This document shows positions 25,661 through 40,600 of a stretch of 64,000 nucleotides of DNA, one piece after another (the stretch's first letter is position 1; each line of letters opens with the position of its first letter). The translations under genes were made by a program, and so were the position numbers. Under the pieces are notes generated by a model. The model was not told where the DNA came from and ran no database searches. It was given only the letters and a program-made list of their open reading frames with translations. Origin of the DNA: Liolophura sinensis (Eukaryota; Mollusca; Polyplacophora; Chitonida; Chitonidae); the NCBI RefSeq assembly GCF_032854445.1, contig NC_088295.1:14123385-14187384 (forward strand). The letters are read 5' to 3'.

Positions 25661-28647
25661 TGTAAAAAAAAAATCCCTTAATCAAGTGGTGTTTTTGTGA
25701 TATTGTGGTGCCATATCTTGGTTATGCAACATCCCATGCTTATTTGTAAGCTTTTCAAAGGTAATATGGGATACTTTGTATATATACATTTGGTCAAGTG
25801 TCAGCTTTTAAACATAAATCAATTACATTAATAAAATCCCAACACGACAAGTCTAGAGACATTAGCAAACCACCCCAGACATCAGTCCATGGGAGTTCAA
25901 AAAGTAGTGAGTTTGTTGGAGGACCTGATTCTAATAAAACTGATTGTATGTATATTTATCACACTGTAGTCATCATGGAGTGTAAATATACAAACACAAA
26001 TCTGAGAAAAGATCTCTTTTTTTTTATTCAGACAAGACAACAAAATACATCACAGACAAACTCATTTGGTGGGTTTCTACAAATTTCATCAATAAATTTA
26101 AGATGTTAGTCAACTTGGCAGTAATGTTTGTGTGAATTGAAGTTTTACACTTGAACATCAGGACATTAACAACTCCTTGTCAGCCTTCTCTGTGAGGTGA
26201 ATGAAGTTTAAGTACTTTTTGGTGCAGCCTTACTTCCTTTAAAAATAGACACTTTCCATTCTGCCATACATAAACTAGCATGACAAAAATCAAATGACTT
26301 CGTTACTTAAAACCTTGTCATATCTATAAAATGTACCTTAGTATTTACAGATCACACAAAGTTTGAAATTTGAAGACTTAGATGTGTTGGTTTCGCTGGT
26401 ACAAACACAGGCTGTTCCAATAAAGGTCTGTATCTACAAATACTGTACAGAATACATGCACTATACAGAAAAAATCTCATTAGGCTGTAAATACAGTTTT
26501 CCAGTAAATTTTGAAATTTTTAATGACCCATGTTCTTAGTGACTTTGTGAGGTAACACTAACAAAAATACTTCCTGTTGTAATGTGATGTTCAATACAAC
26601 ACTACATCACATCATCAGATCTGAATACCCCTAGTCTCAGGAATCAGATCATCTGTATAAGAGATCAGGGATTAGATTCATCACGTTCATGTAACTACCA
26701 CGGCAACCAGCACTGTAGGCATTATGTTGCCAGGGCTGTTACATGTTCATAATGCTAAGAGGGTTTGATGAATACCGCCCTAGACTAGCACATCCTTGGG
26801 AACAAGAAATCTGAGGTAAGGCATGCATATGTTGATACATTTCAATGCAAACACAGAATGGAGCACAACAACCTGCTATAAATTTATCACCAGTAAAACA
26901 TTTAATTTTAAAGCTCTGTTCTGCTACTTTTAAAATATTTCTCAATTATATATGTACTACCCATTTATTTATTTGATTGGTGTTTTATGCCGTACTCAAG
27001 AATATTTCACTTATACAATGGCGGCCAGCATTATGGTGGGAGGAATCCGGGCAGAGCCCAGGGGAAACCCACGACCATCTGCAGGTTGCTGGAAGACCTT
27101 CCCACGTACGGCCGAAGACTACCCATTTACATAAATATACAAATGATATATTCTCGATTTCTACACTTGAACATTGTGAACTTCAATATATGCCTTGAAA
27201 TGACACTTGGGGGTGGGTGATGCATGCCTTAAGATGCCAGCTTAAAGGACTAGAATACTTGGTACATATTTTATAACATTCAGTATGAACCCAATTATAT
27301 AAGACAAGTAAAAGTACTGTAGTCACAACTTTACATGTATGATAACATGGCAAGGCTTTCAATACTGCCTTTTCATCCCAATTTTTGTTTTTAAGATGTA
27401 TCCAAACTTGGCTTGGCTTAATATGACTTAATTGTAATTTGTAATACAGCTTACAATATTTTTTGTAAATCATTTTTTTTTTGTAAATCACTATTAAACA
27501 CTGGCCACAAAAATAACATGTATTTTCAAAAGGAAGGAATCATAAATAGTGTTTCGTTTGTAACAAGTAACAGAATATATACATATGCAACAAAAATACT
27601 ATGGATAAATGTATCCCTGGGACTTTAACAATGACTGAGAATCCTCCACAAATACTTGTTGGGAAAAGCAGGAAAAACAGGTTTGTACTATTCACTTTTT
27701 CTTAAAAAGACAAAACCTTAACTTTCTACATGCAATAGGTTAGCTACCCTTTTTGTTTGTTTAGAAATACCTATCTTAAATTAGAGTCAAACTTCAAAGA
27801 AAAAATGTACACAAAAAAAAATTTGTACAAACATAACATTGGATATTGCACTCTTGCAGAGAATATGTTCCCATATGTGACTCTGAGACAGTCGGTACTC
27901 AATACATAACATGTACCCGTACAGTATACAGACTTTGCCATATGCAGTTCTGTGTGTCTGTGACCTCAAACTTTTCCACCATATGCATAAAAAAGTATTT
28001 ACGCCTCTGTGGATAAAAAAAAACTGTCAAAAAGTAAAGAAATATATCTGTAGTAAATTGCAAGTTCAAGTGTGGACTTTCAAACTACACATTAATAATG
28101 TACTTGCCATGACCATTGCACTTTTACAGATCCTGCTGATTGGAACTCCTCTCACACAGACGCATTTTACTGACTATCTGTCTAGATTTGAAATAAGCAA
28201 ATAAAAACAAATATAATGTAAAAAAAGAATTGAGACAAAAATGTCAACATGGGACTACACATATCAAGATAAAACTTGTGTCAATATCACTTGTGCTAAA
28301 ACACCTGTGAAAGAAAGTTTTTGAAAGCTTGTTGGTCATCAAATTGAATGATATAATGCAGGCAATGTAAACAAGTCATTTATGTAATGTAAAAGATAAT
28401 TATCTCAACATGAACCACCAGCTTTGTTCTCAAGTTGCTGAAAAACACTTGTTAAGTGATCATCCTATGGAATGCAAAATATGTTGATTCTAGGGCATCT
28501 GATAACAGGGTTCAGATTTGAAACAAATTAATGGAGAAAGTAAACTTTGTGTTTGCCAGATAAAGTGGTCATGGCATGATTCTGCAGCTGAGGACACATC
28601 CTGATAACCAGCGGGCCCTTTCTCCTCCCAGCCCAATTCCGCGAACT
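25661..28647. other. Convergent intergenic region MAD1L1 / CPE
   Basis: This AT-rich sequence lies between two convergent genes, with only short chance ORFs and the SINE at 26963-27120. The right part must include the 3' UTR of CPE on the minus strand; I could not fix its polyadenylation site. Confidence 0.5.
26963..27120 (-). mobile_element. SINE, family 1, 3' part
   Basis: This is a very clean copy of the 3' body: TTTGATTGGTGTTTTATGCC, GGCGGCCAGCATTATGGTGG and ACCTTCCCACGTACGGCC. It shows little divergence from the consensus seen across this window and is probably young. Confidence 0.88.
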
Positions 28648-31600
28648 TTAGTCCTGGTATTCCGTGCTGAAGTACTCGCGCAGACGCCCCAGCAAATCCT
28701 TCAGCAGAGACTCATATTCTTCATCATCACCCTCAATCTATAACAACAACAACATGACACTGATGACTGGACCGCTAACCATGAAAAATGCAAGCTTGTT
28801 TATAAGTTTACAGATAATACTATAATTTGTCCTTAAGAAGGTTACACATATGGACACTACAGCAAATTAAGCCTCAGTTCAAAACATGGAAACTGTAAGC
28901 ACACACTTACAAGATTTCACTCTTTGTTGACAATAAAATATACTGTCTTTGTGTAAACTTCAACATGGTTTAAGGAGGTAACTCACTGCTGACAGCAAGT
29001 GGACTGGATTTTTAGACCTGTATACAGGTTTACCTTATGAAACAGACACCATACTTCAAAGAGGCTTACAATGTGTGAAACCACGGAACAGGTGTAACTG
29101 AAGTGTCAACAAAATTACCAATAGTTTCCATGTCATATGAAAATATTTCTGACTTTAATCAGGCAGATAAACATGTAAGGTGATTTTGCTGATATGCCTT
29201 CATAGAGTAAAGCACCATTTGAGGATATGCATCAGTGATGGTTGACATCACCTAAAAGTTGTAAGCAACAACAACTTGCAAAATAGATAAAGTCCTGACA
29301 TGTTTACTTAATACAGTTTAACAAAACATTGCAGATTATCATCATCCCTATCATTTAACCTATGTTTTAAACACAGGCCTTAACTTTCTCACCAAACAGA
29401 GAATCTACTAGTATCACTGCCCAATGCTTAAACTGTACTCATTATTACACTGAGACATCAATAACCTTTTATAATGACTACACTACTCATTACTATACCT
29501 CTTCAATCCCATTCACATGATCTGGGCAGCCACTGTCTTCAATGCCCTCTACTTTCTCACCCAGGGGAGACAATTCAAAGTGCACAACCTGGGCGCCATT
29601 CATCACATCATTTTCCACGACCAGACATTTGGTGGCGGTGCGATAGCCCGGAGCCTGGACATCCACACGGTACTGGCCATCAATCAACAGACGGTAGTAG
29701 TCGCCACCTTTGGCTGCCAAACAACATACTCATACTTCAACAACGTATAACAATGGAATTGCTGCAAAGTGTTTGTAATCCATAAATACTGGTCCTTACA
29801 AGACCACAAAAGGAGTGGTATTTTTGGAAAGCATGTGGTAGCCTTGTCCACAAAACTCATTTTTTTACATCTTGAATATGAATTTATGAATCTTTTCTGG
29901 CAAAACCCCATGAGATTTAAATCTCTGAATGTTAATCTCTGATTTCCAATTTGCATAAATAGTACACAGACTTGCACACACGAATACATGTACTGTTTCT
30001 TTGCCAAAGTTAGTGAAAGAGAAACTGAGGAACACAGCTGTCAATACTTGTAAAATCCTACGCAGAAAGGTGTCCCCTGTCTACAGGTACTCGCACACTG
30101 TATTTATTTACAGCTGGCTAAAAACAACTATACTTATCCCAACTCTACTTCCAGGAGAACTAAACTGCACATTTTGACAACGCCCCCTTTATGCTACAGT
30201 TTCATTAACCATTAAATACTTTTAATCTAAATTTGTAATCTAAAAAACAAGTAAATGTATGAAAAGATTTGCGCAAAGAATTAACAACACAAAGAAAAGC
30301 AGAATGAGTCATACCTGAGGTGATGTCATGGTTGATGTACTGGTACTTCCCATCTGTCATGTTATACACCTTGACTGTGGCACCTGAGATCGGGGTGTCA
30401 GACACTCTGTCAACCACCATGCCCTTAATTCCAACATGACTCTGTAAACAGAGAGACAAGCCTTGAGTCAACACTCTCCTTATTCCCATGTGTACTATGC
30501 ATATGACCGTATGGACACTGATATACAATCCTGAAACTTCAACAACCTACTTCAGTTTAAACATATTACTTCAACTACATCACTGAATGTTAGTTAAATT
30601 TTACACTGTAATTTTGTGTGCAAAATGTCTGTGAAAACAAGCCAACAAACTGAACCAAGTTTACTCTTCATATCCAGCCTTGGATGATTATGCTTCTAAA
30701 CCACAAGAAGTAACCAAGAAGCCGAGGATAGCGACCAGCATTATTCGTCAGTTTTTGTTAATCTTTTATGATGAAAAACCATGACTATACCATGACTATA
30801 CTGACAAGTTGTCTGAATCAACCACATTATGCAGTCCCGAAGCTTGACCAGATTTACAGGTTACCCAAGGGATGAAGTTTTACACTTTCTCTAAATTTTT
30901 TCTTCTTGCATTTGCTCTTAATAAAAAAAATAAGAGTCAATCTCATGATATTTTTCAAAAAGTAAACTTTAATGTAGCATATCTGAATAAACTTCCTCAA
31001 CTGGTCCATCAGCTGTGTATAGCTGTACATATCCAAACTAAAATTGCATCAGCTTCACACACCACATAAAATGTGATAGCACAGGGTTTTAGACTTTGTA
31101 CAGCTGTGATGAAGACTAATTAGTTATAATATTTACACTGGAGATCATGTCTAATCATCGTAATGAGCTTAAGGTAACATGATACCTGATGATGCGTGGG
31201 CAAACAGAATATTAACAGCAAGGTAAATACCTGCTAAGGTTTTAATAATTAATTGGTAAACATCCAGAGAATCAATGCCATGCAACATTTTAGTCATGTA
31301 AATAGACTACTGATTCGAATAATCACACTGATTACACAACATAATGCAATTTGAGTGGTGTCTTCTTTCCAACGAATGCTACCTAACTATGTCCTTTAGA
31401 AAAATAAATAAAAGAAATTTGTGATAATTACACAAACTAAACCACTCCATCAGGAAGCTAATGTGTTTAATCCAAATGATACTGGACACCCAAAGGTCAG
31501 ATGTACATACATTACCATCTATTACCACTGATCAGAGTACCAGGTGTTCAGCCATGTGTTACCTGCAGGATTTAGCTGACTAGGATGTCAGCTTTCAGAT

Positions 31601-34600
31601 ATCACTCCACCCTCCCTACTCACCCAGAGTACCAGGTGTCAAATGTAGTTGACTTGGATGTCGCACCACCCTCTCAACCCTCCTCACCCACCCAAAGCAG
31701 GTGTTCAGCCATGTCTTACCTGTAGGATGTAGTTGACGAGGGCATCCTTGTTCTGCTCCCAGTACATAGGCAGATCAGCTGCTGGTGGGAATTTGTCACA
31801 GCCTAACTCCAGGGTTATTTCAAAACAGTTTGTGGCCAGATAGTTGAAGTCTTGCATACCTACAACATCAAAAACATATGTTGACATTCACTAGTACATT
31901 AAACCAACAATACGCATAACTAATTTTTGTATTTTATTTCATGACCGAGTGTCTGGTGACACAGATAAGAGGATAATTCCAGACAAGAATTATTGAGCAT
32001 CTACTGAACCACGCTTTCACAGCCATGAGTAGGTCTATACCAACCTTTGGTGACAGAGTACCATCCTCCACCATTGGTTATCCCCCCTTGTTTGTAGAAC
32101 TTGTCATCTCCACTCATATCACAGGGTTTATGTTTCTTGGCCATGAGTCCATGAGGGAGAGCATACATCTCAGCTAAGTATCTATGTATACATAAAAAAA
32201 ACACACACAAATTTCAGGGATAGCCTTAATATATAACAATTACAGAAGAAAACCTATAGTTTAGAATTTTCCAAGTGACACATTTTGCTTGATTCTTGAT
32301 TCATCCATCGTACAGGGTCACCTAAATTTATTCGATTGGTGTTTTATGTTATACGGCCACGAAGGAAGCAGGCCACGTCAAAGTTTTTTGTGAAGTTTGA
32401 TTAATTTCATTAAAAATGTTTGCATAAAGGTGCTTCTGAAGTAGATTTTTACATACCAAACTTCAGGTGACATACAGAACTCATCGTATAAGATTTGAAG
32501 TCATCTACATATGCCATATTCTTCACTAGTTGCCCTAACATTTCTTGTACAAGATAAAATACCCCTTCCAAAGATATCATAGCAAACCAAATAAAATCAA
32601 CTTTTTGCTCTTAAAATCAGTGAAAGCAACAGTTTATCTGTCATTACATGTATTGCACTGTCACTGAACGGACAACTGGCACTGCCATGTTTGCCCTGTG
32701 ATGTCAATTTAATGACGTCAGATGTTCCTTTTTCCAGCTCATCATGATGACACTGCACTAAAAACAGTATGACGTTACTATAAACACTGATACATTGTAA
32801 CATTGTAGACGCTGCACTACAATCCTTTCTTGATGTAACAATGGCTCAAGGTCCTGCTTCACACTTGCGCCAACACGTGGGATCAAAAAATATGCCGCTT
32901 TCCATTTATTCTTTAAGCAATTCCACCCAATTTATACCAAGTGTTCACTGATGTCACATTTGGCTTCTTTTTGTGCTTAATAAACAAGAAGTTGTTATCC
33001 ATAAGAAATCTACCTTGTCTTAGCTCAACGCTCAACTTCTACACGCCATCGAAAGAAGTTCTTTTTTCTTAGCTAATGATCAGTATTACTTAAAAATTTC
33101 CATCTGTTTGTCAATACCATGCAGTTATCAATTTCACAAAAACATACATAATGCTGTGAGAATGTATTTAGAAACCTGTTCATGGCAAAGGCTCATTAAG
33201 CTCACCCCGGGCTTATTTACCTGAAAGTGGCATCATCTGGGGATGCTGTATACTCTCTCTGCTTCCCGGAGCGGGTGGAGTCAAATGGGTAGTTAGCCAC
33301 AAGGTCACCCCCATGGAGGTTGGCAGAGAGAACAAACGGGTACTGGAACAGCCACTGGATCACCATCTGGGCCTCGGGTGCTTCCTGCAACAGCCAAGTG
33401 GAATCTTAATCATAACATTGGATCATTACAAACACTGGCACAGTCAAGCTAACATAAACTTGGCCACAGTTACATATACACTGTTATTTGTCAATTTTTG
33501 GCATATCTGATACGTACAGTTCTGCTACTTGATCTATAAAATACTGTAATGGTAATACAGGCCACATTTTGACAGAAGTGTGACTGTTATATTTGTTCTG
33601 ATGCCATCTTTCATCAGCACAGGTATACTACTTCTCTATGTAATCATGGATGATGCAGTACTGGCAAACAACTCCTAGACACAATGGGGAGATGGCATAT
33701 GAACAGGTGGTGCTGGTGTGAAGCAGGGCCCTGGATCACTGTTACTTCACAATCATCATACAGCATTCTTCCCAATGTAATTTACAGTAGTTTGTACAGT
33801 AATGTTGTACTGTCATTAATATAATATTGTGATAATGAACTGAAAAAGGAATATCTGACATCAATAGAAAGACATCACAAGTCTTACTGCCTGGCATTTG
33901 CCTGATCCCTGTCCGGATCGTACTATGCCATGAAGCAATGTTTCACATCCAGGTCTTACTTTCCTCAAAACTCCACCAGAGAACACAATCCATTCAATAA
34001 AAGGTAACAATGGCTGATCAGTATGGCTGGTTAACTTACAGTGGGTGTGTCCTGCACAGCCAGGGCCAGCTTCTCCAGGTGGTTGTTGTGCTGTGTCTCC
34101 CCGTCAACTTCATCTCGGTACAGGATTGCGTCCAGATCAGGGAACACGCGGTTCAAGTCCACACCACGCGCATTACTTCTACCTCTCAGCCAGTTCTTCT
34201 TCCCATCCTGAGAAAGACAGAGAAAGCGACATTGTGTAGATAAAAATGTATACAAACCACTGTAGTAAATACATGCAGAATCTTGTACATGTACAAGCCG
34301 AGTGTACCATGTGTAGCTGCTTTCTCTCCCCTGCACACAATTGCAGCGAATCATGTGTGTGGTTTGGTATATTGTATATTCTATCTTGTATGCACGCAGT
34401 GCATCCTGTAAGGTTTGCTATATTCTATCATGTATGCATGCTGTGTCAAGTGTATGGTTTGCTACATTCTCTCATGAATGCATGCAGTGTATCGTGTGTG
34501 GTTTGCTACATTTTATCATAAATGCATGTGTCATGTGTGGTCTGCTATGTTCCATCACGATTGCATGCAGTGTATCATGTGTGGTTTGCTACATTCTATC

Positions 34601-37600
34601 ATGAATGCATGCAAGGTATTGTGTGTGGTTTGCTACATTCTATCACGTATGCAAGGAGTGTCGTGTGGTTTGCCACATTCTATCATGTATGCATGTGTCA
34701 TGTGTGGTTTGCTACATTCTCTCATGAATGCATGCAGTGTATCGTGTGTGGTTTGCTACATTTTATCATGAATGCATGCAGTGTATTGTGTGTGGTTTGC
34801 TACATTCTATCACGTATGTAAGGAGTGTCGTGTGGTTTGCTACATTCTCTCATGTATGCATGCAGTGTCGTGTGGTTTGCCACATTCTATCATGTATGCA
34901 TGTGTCATGTGTGGTTTGCTACATTCTCTCATGAATGCACGCAGTGTATCGTGTGTGGTTTGCTACATTTTATCATGAATGCATGTCATGTGTGGTCTGC
35001 TATGTTCCATCACGATTGCATGCAGTGTATCATGTGTGGTTTGCTACATTCTCTCATGAACGCATGCAGTGTATTGTGTGTGGTTTGCTACATTCTATCA
35101 CGTATGCAAGGAGTGTCGTGTGGTTTGCCACATTCTATCATGTATGCATGTGTCATGTGTGGTTTGCTACATTCTATCATGAATGCATGCAGTGTATCAT
35201 GTGTGTGGTTTGCTACATTCTATCACGTATGCAAGGAGTGTCGTGTGGTTTGCCACATTCTATCATGTATGCATGTGTCATGTGTGGTTTGCTACATTCT
35301 ATCATGAATGCATGCAGTGTATCATGTGTGTGGTTTGCTACATTCTATCTTGAATACATGCAATGTATCATCTGTGTGGTTTTCTACATTCTATCATGTA
35401 TACGTGCAGTGTTATGTGTGGTTTGCTACATTCTATCATGAATGCATGCAAGGTATCATGTGTGTTGTTTACTACATTCTATCCTGAGTGCATGCAGTGT
35501 ATCATGTGTGTGGTTTGCTACATTCTATCAAATACATATGCTGTGTGTTAGATGTGTGTGGATTGCTACATTCTATCAAATCCACATGCTCTGTGTAAGA
35601 CGTGTTGTGGCTGATATGTTCCTTCCTCCAGTTTATCACATGTGTGAGCGTACCGTTTCTCTGGGGCTGTTGTTGGCTGCCTCCCACCCATCTGGGTTCA
35701 TGGAGGGCATGATGTGTATGCGTGTGTTGTTGATGATCCATTGCACGGTGTGGTTCCCCTGGTTGTACTGATCACACAGATAATCAGCCAGCTTCAGCAG
35801 CACCTCTCGGCTCACCACCTCATTACCATGCATGTTCCCCACATACTTAAACTCTGGTTTACCTGTAAACATACAAACATCTTCAATCAATAACACACCA
35901 TGATACGGCTGAAATATTGCTGATCTGCCCTTAATCCATAATCATTCCTTCATTCATTCAACTGTGAGAATACAGTAAGTCCTCTTAATATACAACCAAA
36001 AAAACAAGAGCATTTGTGAGAGACAATGATAATATGGTTAATACCATGGCATTAATTAGATACGTGTAGATCTATTCACCAAAAATCATAACTGTTACCA
36101 AAAGGAGCATGTAATGGCAATGTAGTTACCAAATCTCTGAATGGGACAGTCTCACACACAACACAAGGCCTTACCTATGAATCTCTCCACTAAATATTAC
36201 CCATTTTGCTCACTGTGGGGAAACGGGGTCTATCTTAAATCCAAATTTCAAATACGATTTTAGAGGCCATCTATGGGCCCAAGAACTTAAAATTATAATC
36301 TCCTTATAAATGTTGTCTTAAGACAAGTTTCTACTTCCAGTTCCAAAACTTAAGCATTCTGACAAATTTTAGGTGCAAGATTCAAAAACAGGTTCATTTG
36401 CTGTGTAATAATTCCACCCCACCCCAAACCTTTTATATATCCACATGAAACTTTATAGATACCGTTTTTCCCTTTTTTCACATTTTGTACATTAAATGGC
36501 AACTCTAAATGGAGTTAATCTTAATACAGGAATTTTGAGTTTCGAGACTGTGACAAAGCAATGACATCAAGGCAGAAAGGGATGTTACCATGATGTTGTA
36601 ACATTGGAACTCTTGTGTTACTTGATAATGTTTCCTCTAGTATTACAAAGATCATGATGAGTGTGTAAAGAAGAAATGCTTTTGCATACTAAATGTAAAA
36701 ATACTTCTGTTAAATATCTGATATTTACTGACTGTGTATCATAGGAACGGTACCAGATGTTACTTATTGATGGTACCTACAAAAACAAAATTAACCAAAG
36801 GAGAGTATTCCTTGAATAACATCTACTGGCAGTGCATGTCAGGTAACGATAATGTGAGGTGTGATGCCTGAAACAACAGCACCTGCCATGTTACTAATTG
36901 GCTACGCAGGTGGTTATCCACCTGCCTGTCACAATCCCTAAATACAATTAAGAAGTGAATCATCACTTCTGAGCACTGTATCACTATGGCAACCATTCCT
37001 ACGTCAATGCCAGATTCAACCCATGTGCATGGTCAACTGTCAGCAACATGATCAATAGTCCATGTTCCATCATGGTACATCAGGTTAAACCTGAACCAGT
37101 GGCCTAAGTGGCCGTCTAATTGTGAGCTTAAAATAGCAATCATATGCTGGAAACTTTTGTCCACCTTTAGAAAAATCGGCAACCACTTAAAATTTATCTG
37201 ACATGAACAAATGTCTAGTGTCTAGTGCCAAAAATAATATTTATCCACAAAAGGGAAAGGACACTGATGATTGGTCAAGATGCAAATATCTGTGAATCTC
37301 TGCTTAACCCAGGCACTACCATTTCCTCCACCCAACGAAGCAAACACAAAAATTTAATAAAGAAGATCTGATTTTACAGCTGTGGCAAAAATTTCTTGAC
37401 ACATAAAAATGCTCTGGGCACAGTTATTTTCCAGGCTTTGTTACAAAATATAATACAGATTGATCATCAGACATGTGCACTAACTTAAATTATGTAATTT
37501 GTGCCTTTTGTCATTTACATGAGAATAAATTTCTTACAAAGTGTTGTTCGATTTTCTGCCATGAATTCCTTGGTTTAGAAATGGGCAGATATTTTTTGCA

Positions 37601-40600
37601 CTTGTCATGTCTTTTAATGCAGTTTTACAGCTGTGGGTGATCAGAGAAGCAGATCCATACTCTCATTTACAATAAGGAATTTAAGAGATATACAATGAGA
37701 TCAATGATTTGAAAAGATCTACAGTGTGTTTAACGTAGCCATGCACACAGTATGATTTTCTGACCATTGTATATTTAGGTGATTTTTTATGTAAACTGAT
37801 GATTGAGTATTAAAACTAATCGAGTTCAAGTCTAGCTCATGCTGGCTTCCTCTCCGTCCATACGTGGGAAGGTCTGCAGCAACCTACACCATAATGCTGG
37901 CTGCCGTCGTAACAATTAAATATTCTTGAGTATGGCTTATAACACCACTGATATAAATAAATAAATAATTAAAACTACATCTAAATGTTTTATGGTTTCT
38001 AGTCTTGTTAAGTATTTTGACCATTTCATTAATAATCCTGTCGACTTTCTCTATGAAATACATGTACATGAAACAACATTTGCTTGTATTCAATTCCCAC
38101 TGCCAAGTATTACCCCGTTCAGAAACTTCAGATACTGGAAGGCAGGTCACTTTGTAGTAGTACACCTTCTTGCTATTATCCTGCAGAGATTTACTATCAT
38201 CCACACATTTTGATTATGAAAATATTATAAATGAACAATGTCACATAATTCATAAACAGATAAACAATGAATCCCTGGGGGACACCAGGGATACTCGGTT
38301 TCCGTGACAATTATGTCTTGATTGAATGACTCAGGCTTTAGTCTGTATGTAATGCATAGGAGGTACATGTATGAAGCCAACTCAAAGTGCATTCAGAGAA
38401 AGCAAAGAATTTTACTTTGAGCACAAGTAATGCATAATGCACTAAACCAAATTCTTTGCTAAAGTATTTTTGTTTATTTCATTTGATTGGGGTTTATCAC
38501 CATGCAAGTATTCCACAGGTTTATGGGTGGAGAAAATAAAAGAAAACTATCACCTGAAGACCTGAAAATTTACATGACAAACTTCTTAGCATGTCACCTT
38601 GTGTCACGTGGGATATTATATTTATCTGATGGGTGCCTAATGCTGTATTGAAAAATGTTTTTTTATCAAGGCAGTGGGCCTGGAACTGCTCTTGACTAGG
38701 TACCTGAAAATCATGCAGACGTAAAGCTACATGCAGCTTATTGAGATCTGAATTTGGAGAGCTGTAGGAAACTAGGAATTTCACATGAATGGCCTTATAT
38801 CAACATCTGCTGGGTACAAGCAATCATTTCATCTTTTATCCATAGCTACTGAGTATATAAGACACTTCATTCCTTACTTCCCGTCAGAATATTTTGGAAG
38901 ACTGGTGCAGGCAGAACAATTCGGGCTATCTTTTATAACATATCCACATTTATGACAACTTCTGGGTACACAGGAAATGATGAGTTCCGATACACAGGGT
39001 AAAATGGCATGCTGGCAGTGACGGGAGACTAGGAATCTAGTACATTATTGGCCTTATAAAACATGGATGCCAGTTATATCCAGAGCCAGTGCTGCCTTCT
39101 TTTTGTTGGCCCCAGGTCCATCAAACAGTGGACAATAATAGTTTATGTGTTCGTATTAATTAATACATGGAGGTAGAATAGAAGGAGGCACAACTATGAG
39201 GCTTCAAAGTGTTCAATGTACATAACTGATGCCACATGGCCCACTCTCTGTTATGACAGGAGATTAGAGCTGTCTAGCTTGGTCAGGCCTAGGCGCAAGC
39301 GCTCTCGCGAGGCTGTCACAGGCGAACAGCCAAGACACGTGATTTGATAAAGACTTAGGTCAAGCTCGCACACATTTGCCGACAACCCCTGTAATTTTGT
39401 GTACTTCTGCTGGTGCTTTTTGGTTGAAATTAAAATAAATAAATGTTTTGAACACTCACGCCTTTGTATTTTAGCGTATTACCAAATTTAATGGATTTAT
39501 AAGCTTATTGTATAAGATTCGGTAAATCTTATAATTTACATGTTTTTGGTTGATGCATTCCCACCGGTTTATCTACTTCGGTTTGGAACAAACTCGGGGT
39601 ACTGGTCATTATTTTGTTTACTATGATCCATTAGGAAGTTTTGTATTCAACACGGAGATAAATGGACATCGATTGTAGATGTAAGCTGGATGGGCCCCGA
39701 TGACATCATTGCGAATGTCAAGTTGTAACAAATTCAGTAAGTCATGCTGATATTTAGTTTTTCGTACAGCATCCCTTTCACCACAAATACGACAGTATTC
39801 AGACAGCTTTTCTGCGTGAATATCCATTCTCGAGGGTCTTGATTAGCCATGCTCTTAGTATATAAAATTGAGACTCTGTGCTTCGCGTTTTTCATTTGTA
39901 CTTATATAAGGAGGTCATAGTGTCATTTGTTCACAAGGAATTGAAAGCAAATAATTTGCTATTGTATATAAATCTATGGGAAATTAGCTTAGTGTAGAGG
40001 GGTTAAGCTGTTGGATTATATGTATAAATACCTATATGTAGGTCTTAATTAATCCTTCCTGTTTTTAGTAGGTCTAGGGGAGATCAGCCCAGGCAATGCC
40101 GGAAGCGCGGTAAGTCCGGATAGTCGCAAATAATTTTAATTCTGTCTATTAGGTAAATATTTATGAAAGTCACCCAGCCGCCCCAGCCATGCAGCCGCTA
40201 AGCAACAGGTCTGAAAGTGTATGTGTGTATACCACTCCACCCAAGTATGTAACAAATGCATTTCCTCAATCATCAACATGTAAATTTAAACCTCGGAAAT
40301 AACAAGGGTAGAGGTTTTTAAACACAACTGCGCCCCAGGAGGAGTTTCCTTAAAGCAATGTTGTGACTTCTGTTAGACTGCGTCCTTACTACATATGAAC
40401 GGCATCACACAATGTGTAGGCGTATAGGCTTAAATGCTCTGTGTATTCATGCCGGATAGCCCTGAGCACTTGTGCGAAAGTATTACAGAAGTAGCTCTTG
40501 CATTACTTCCAAAACTCGGAATTTGCGCCCCGACTCCCAAATAACGTGGTATGTATACATTTTTTACTTTGCTCTTTTGGTTGGCATAATCTTTTTTTAT

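Noticed and set aside
34246-35771. Long overlapping plus-strand ORFs of up to 168 codons rich in Cys, Trp and Phe
   Set aside because: They are produced by stop-free minisatellite units; the repeats cycle through several frames, with no splice context, and overlap the intron of CPE.
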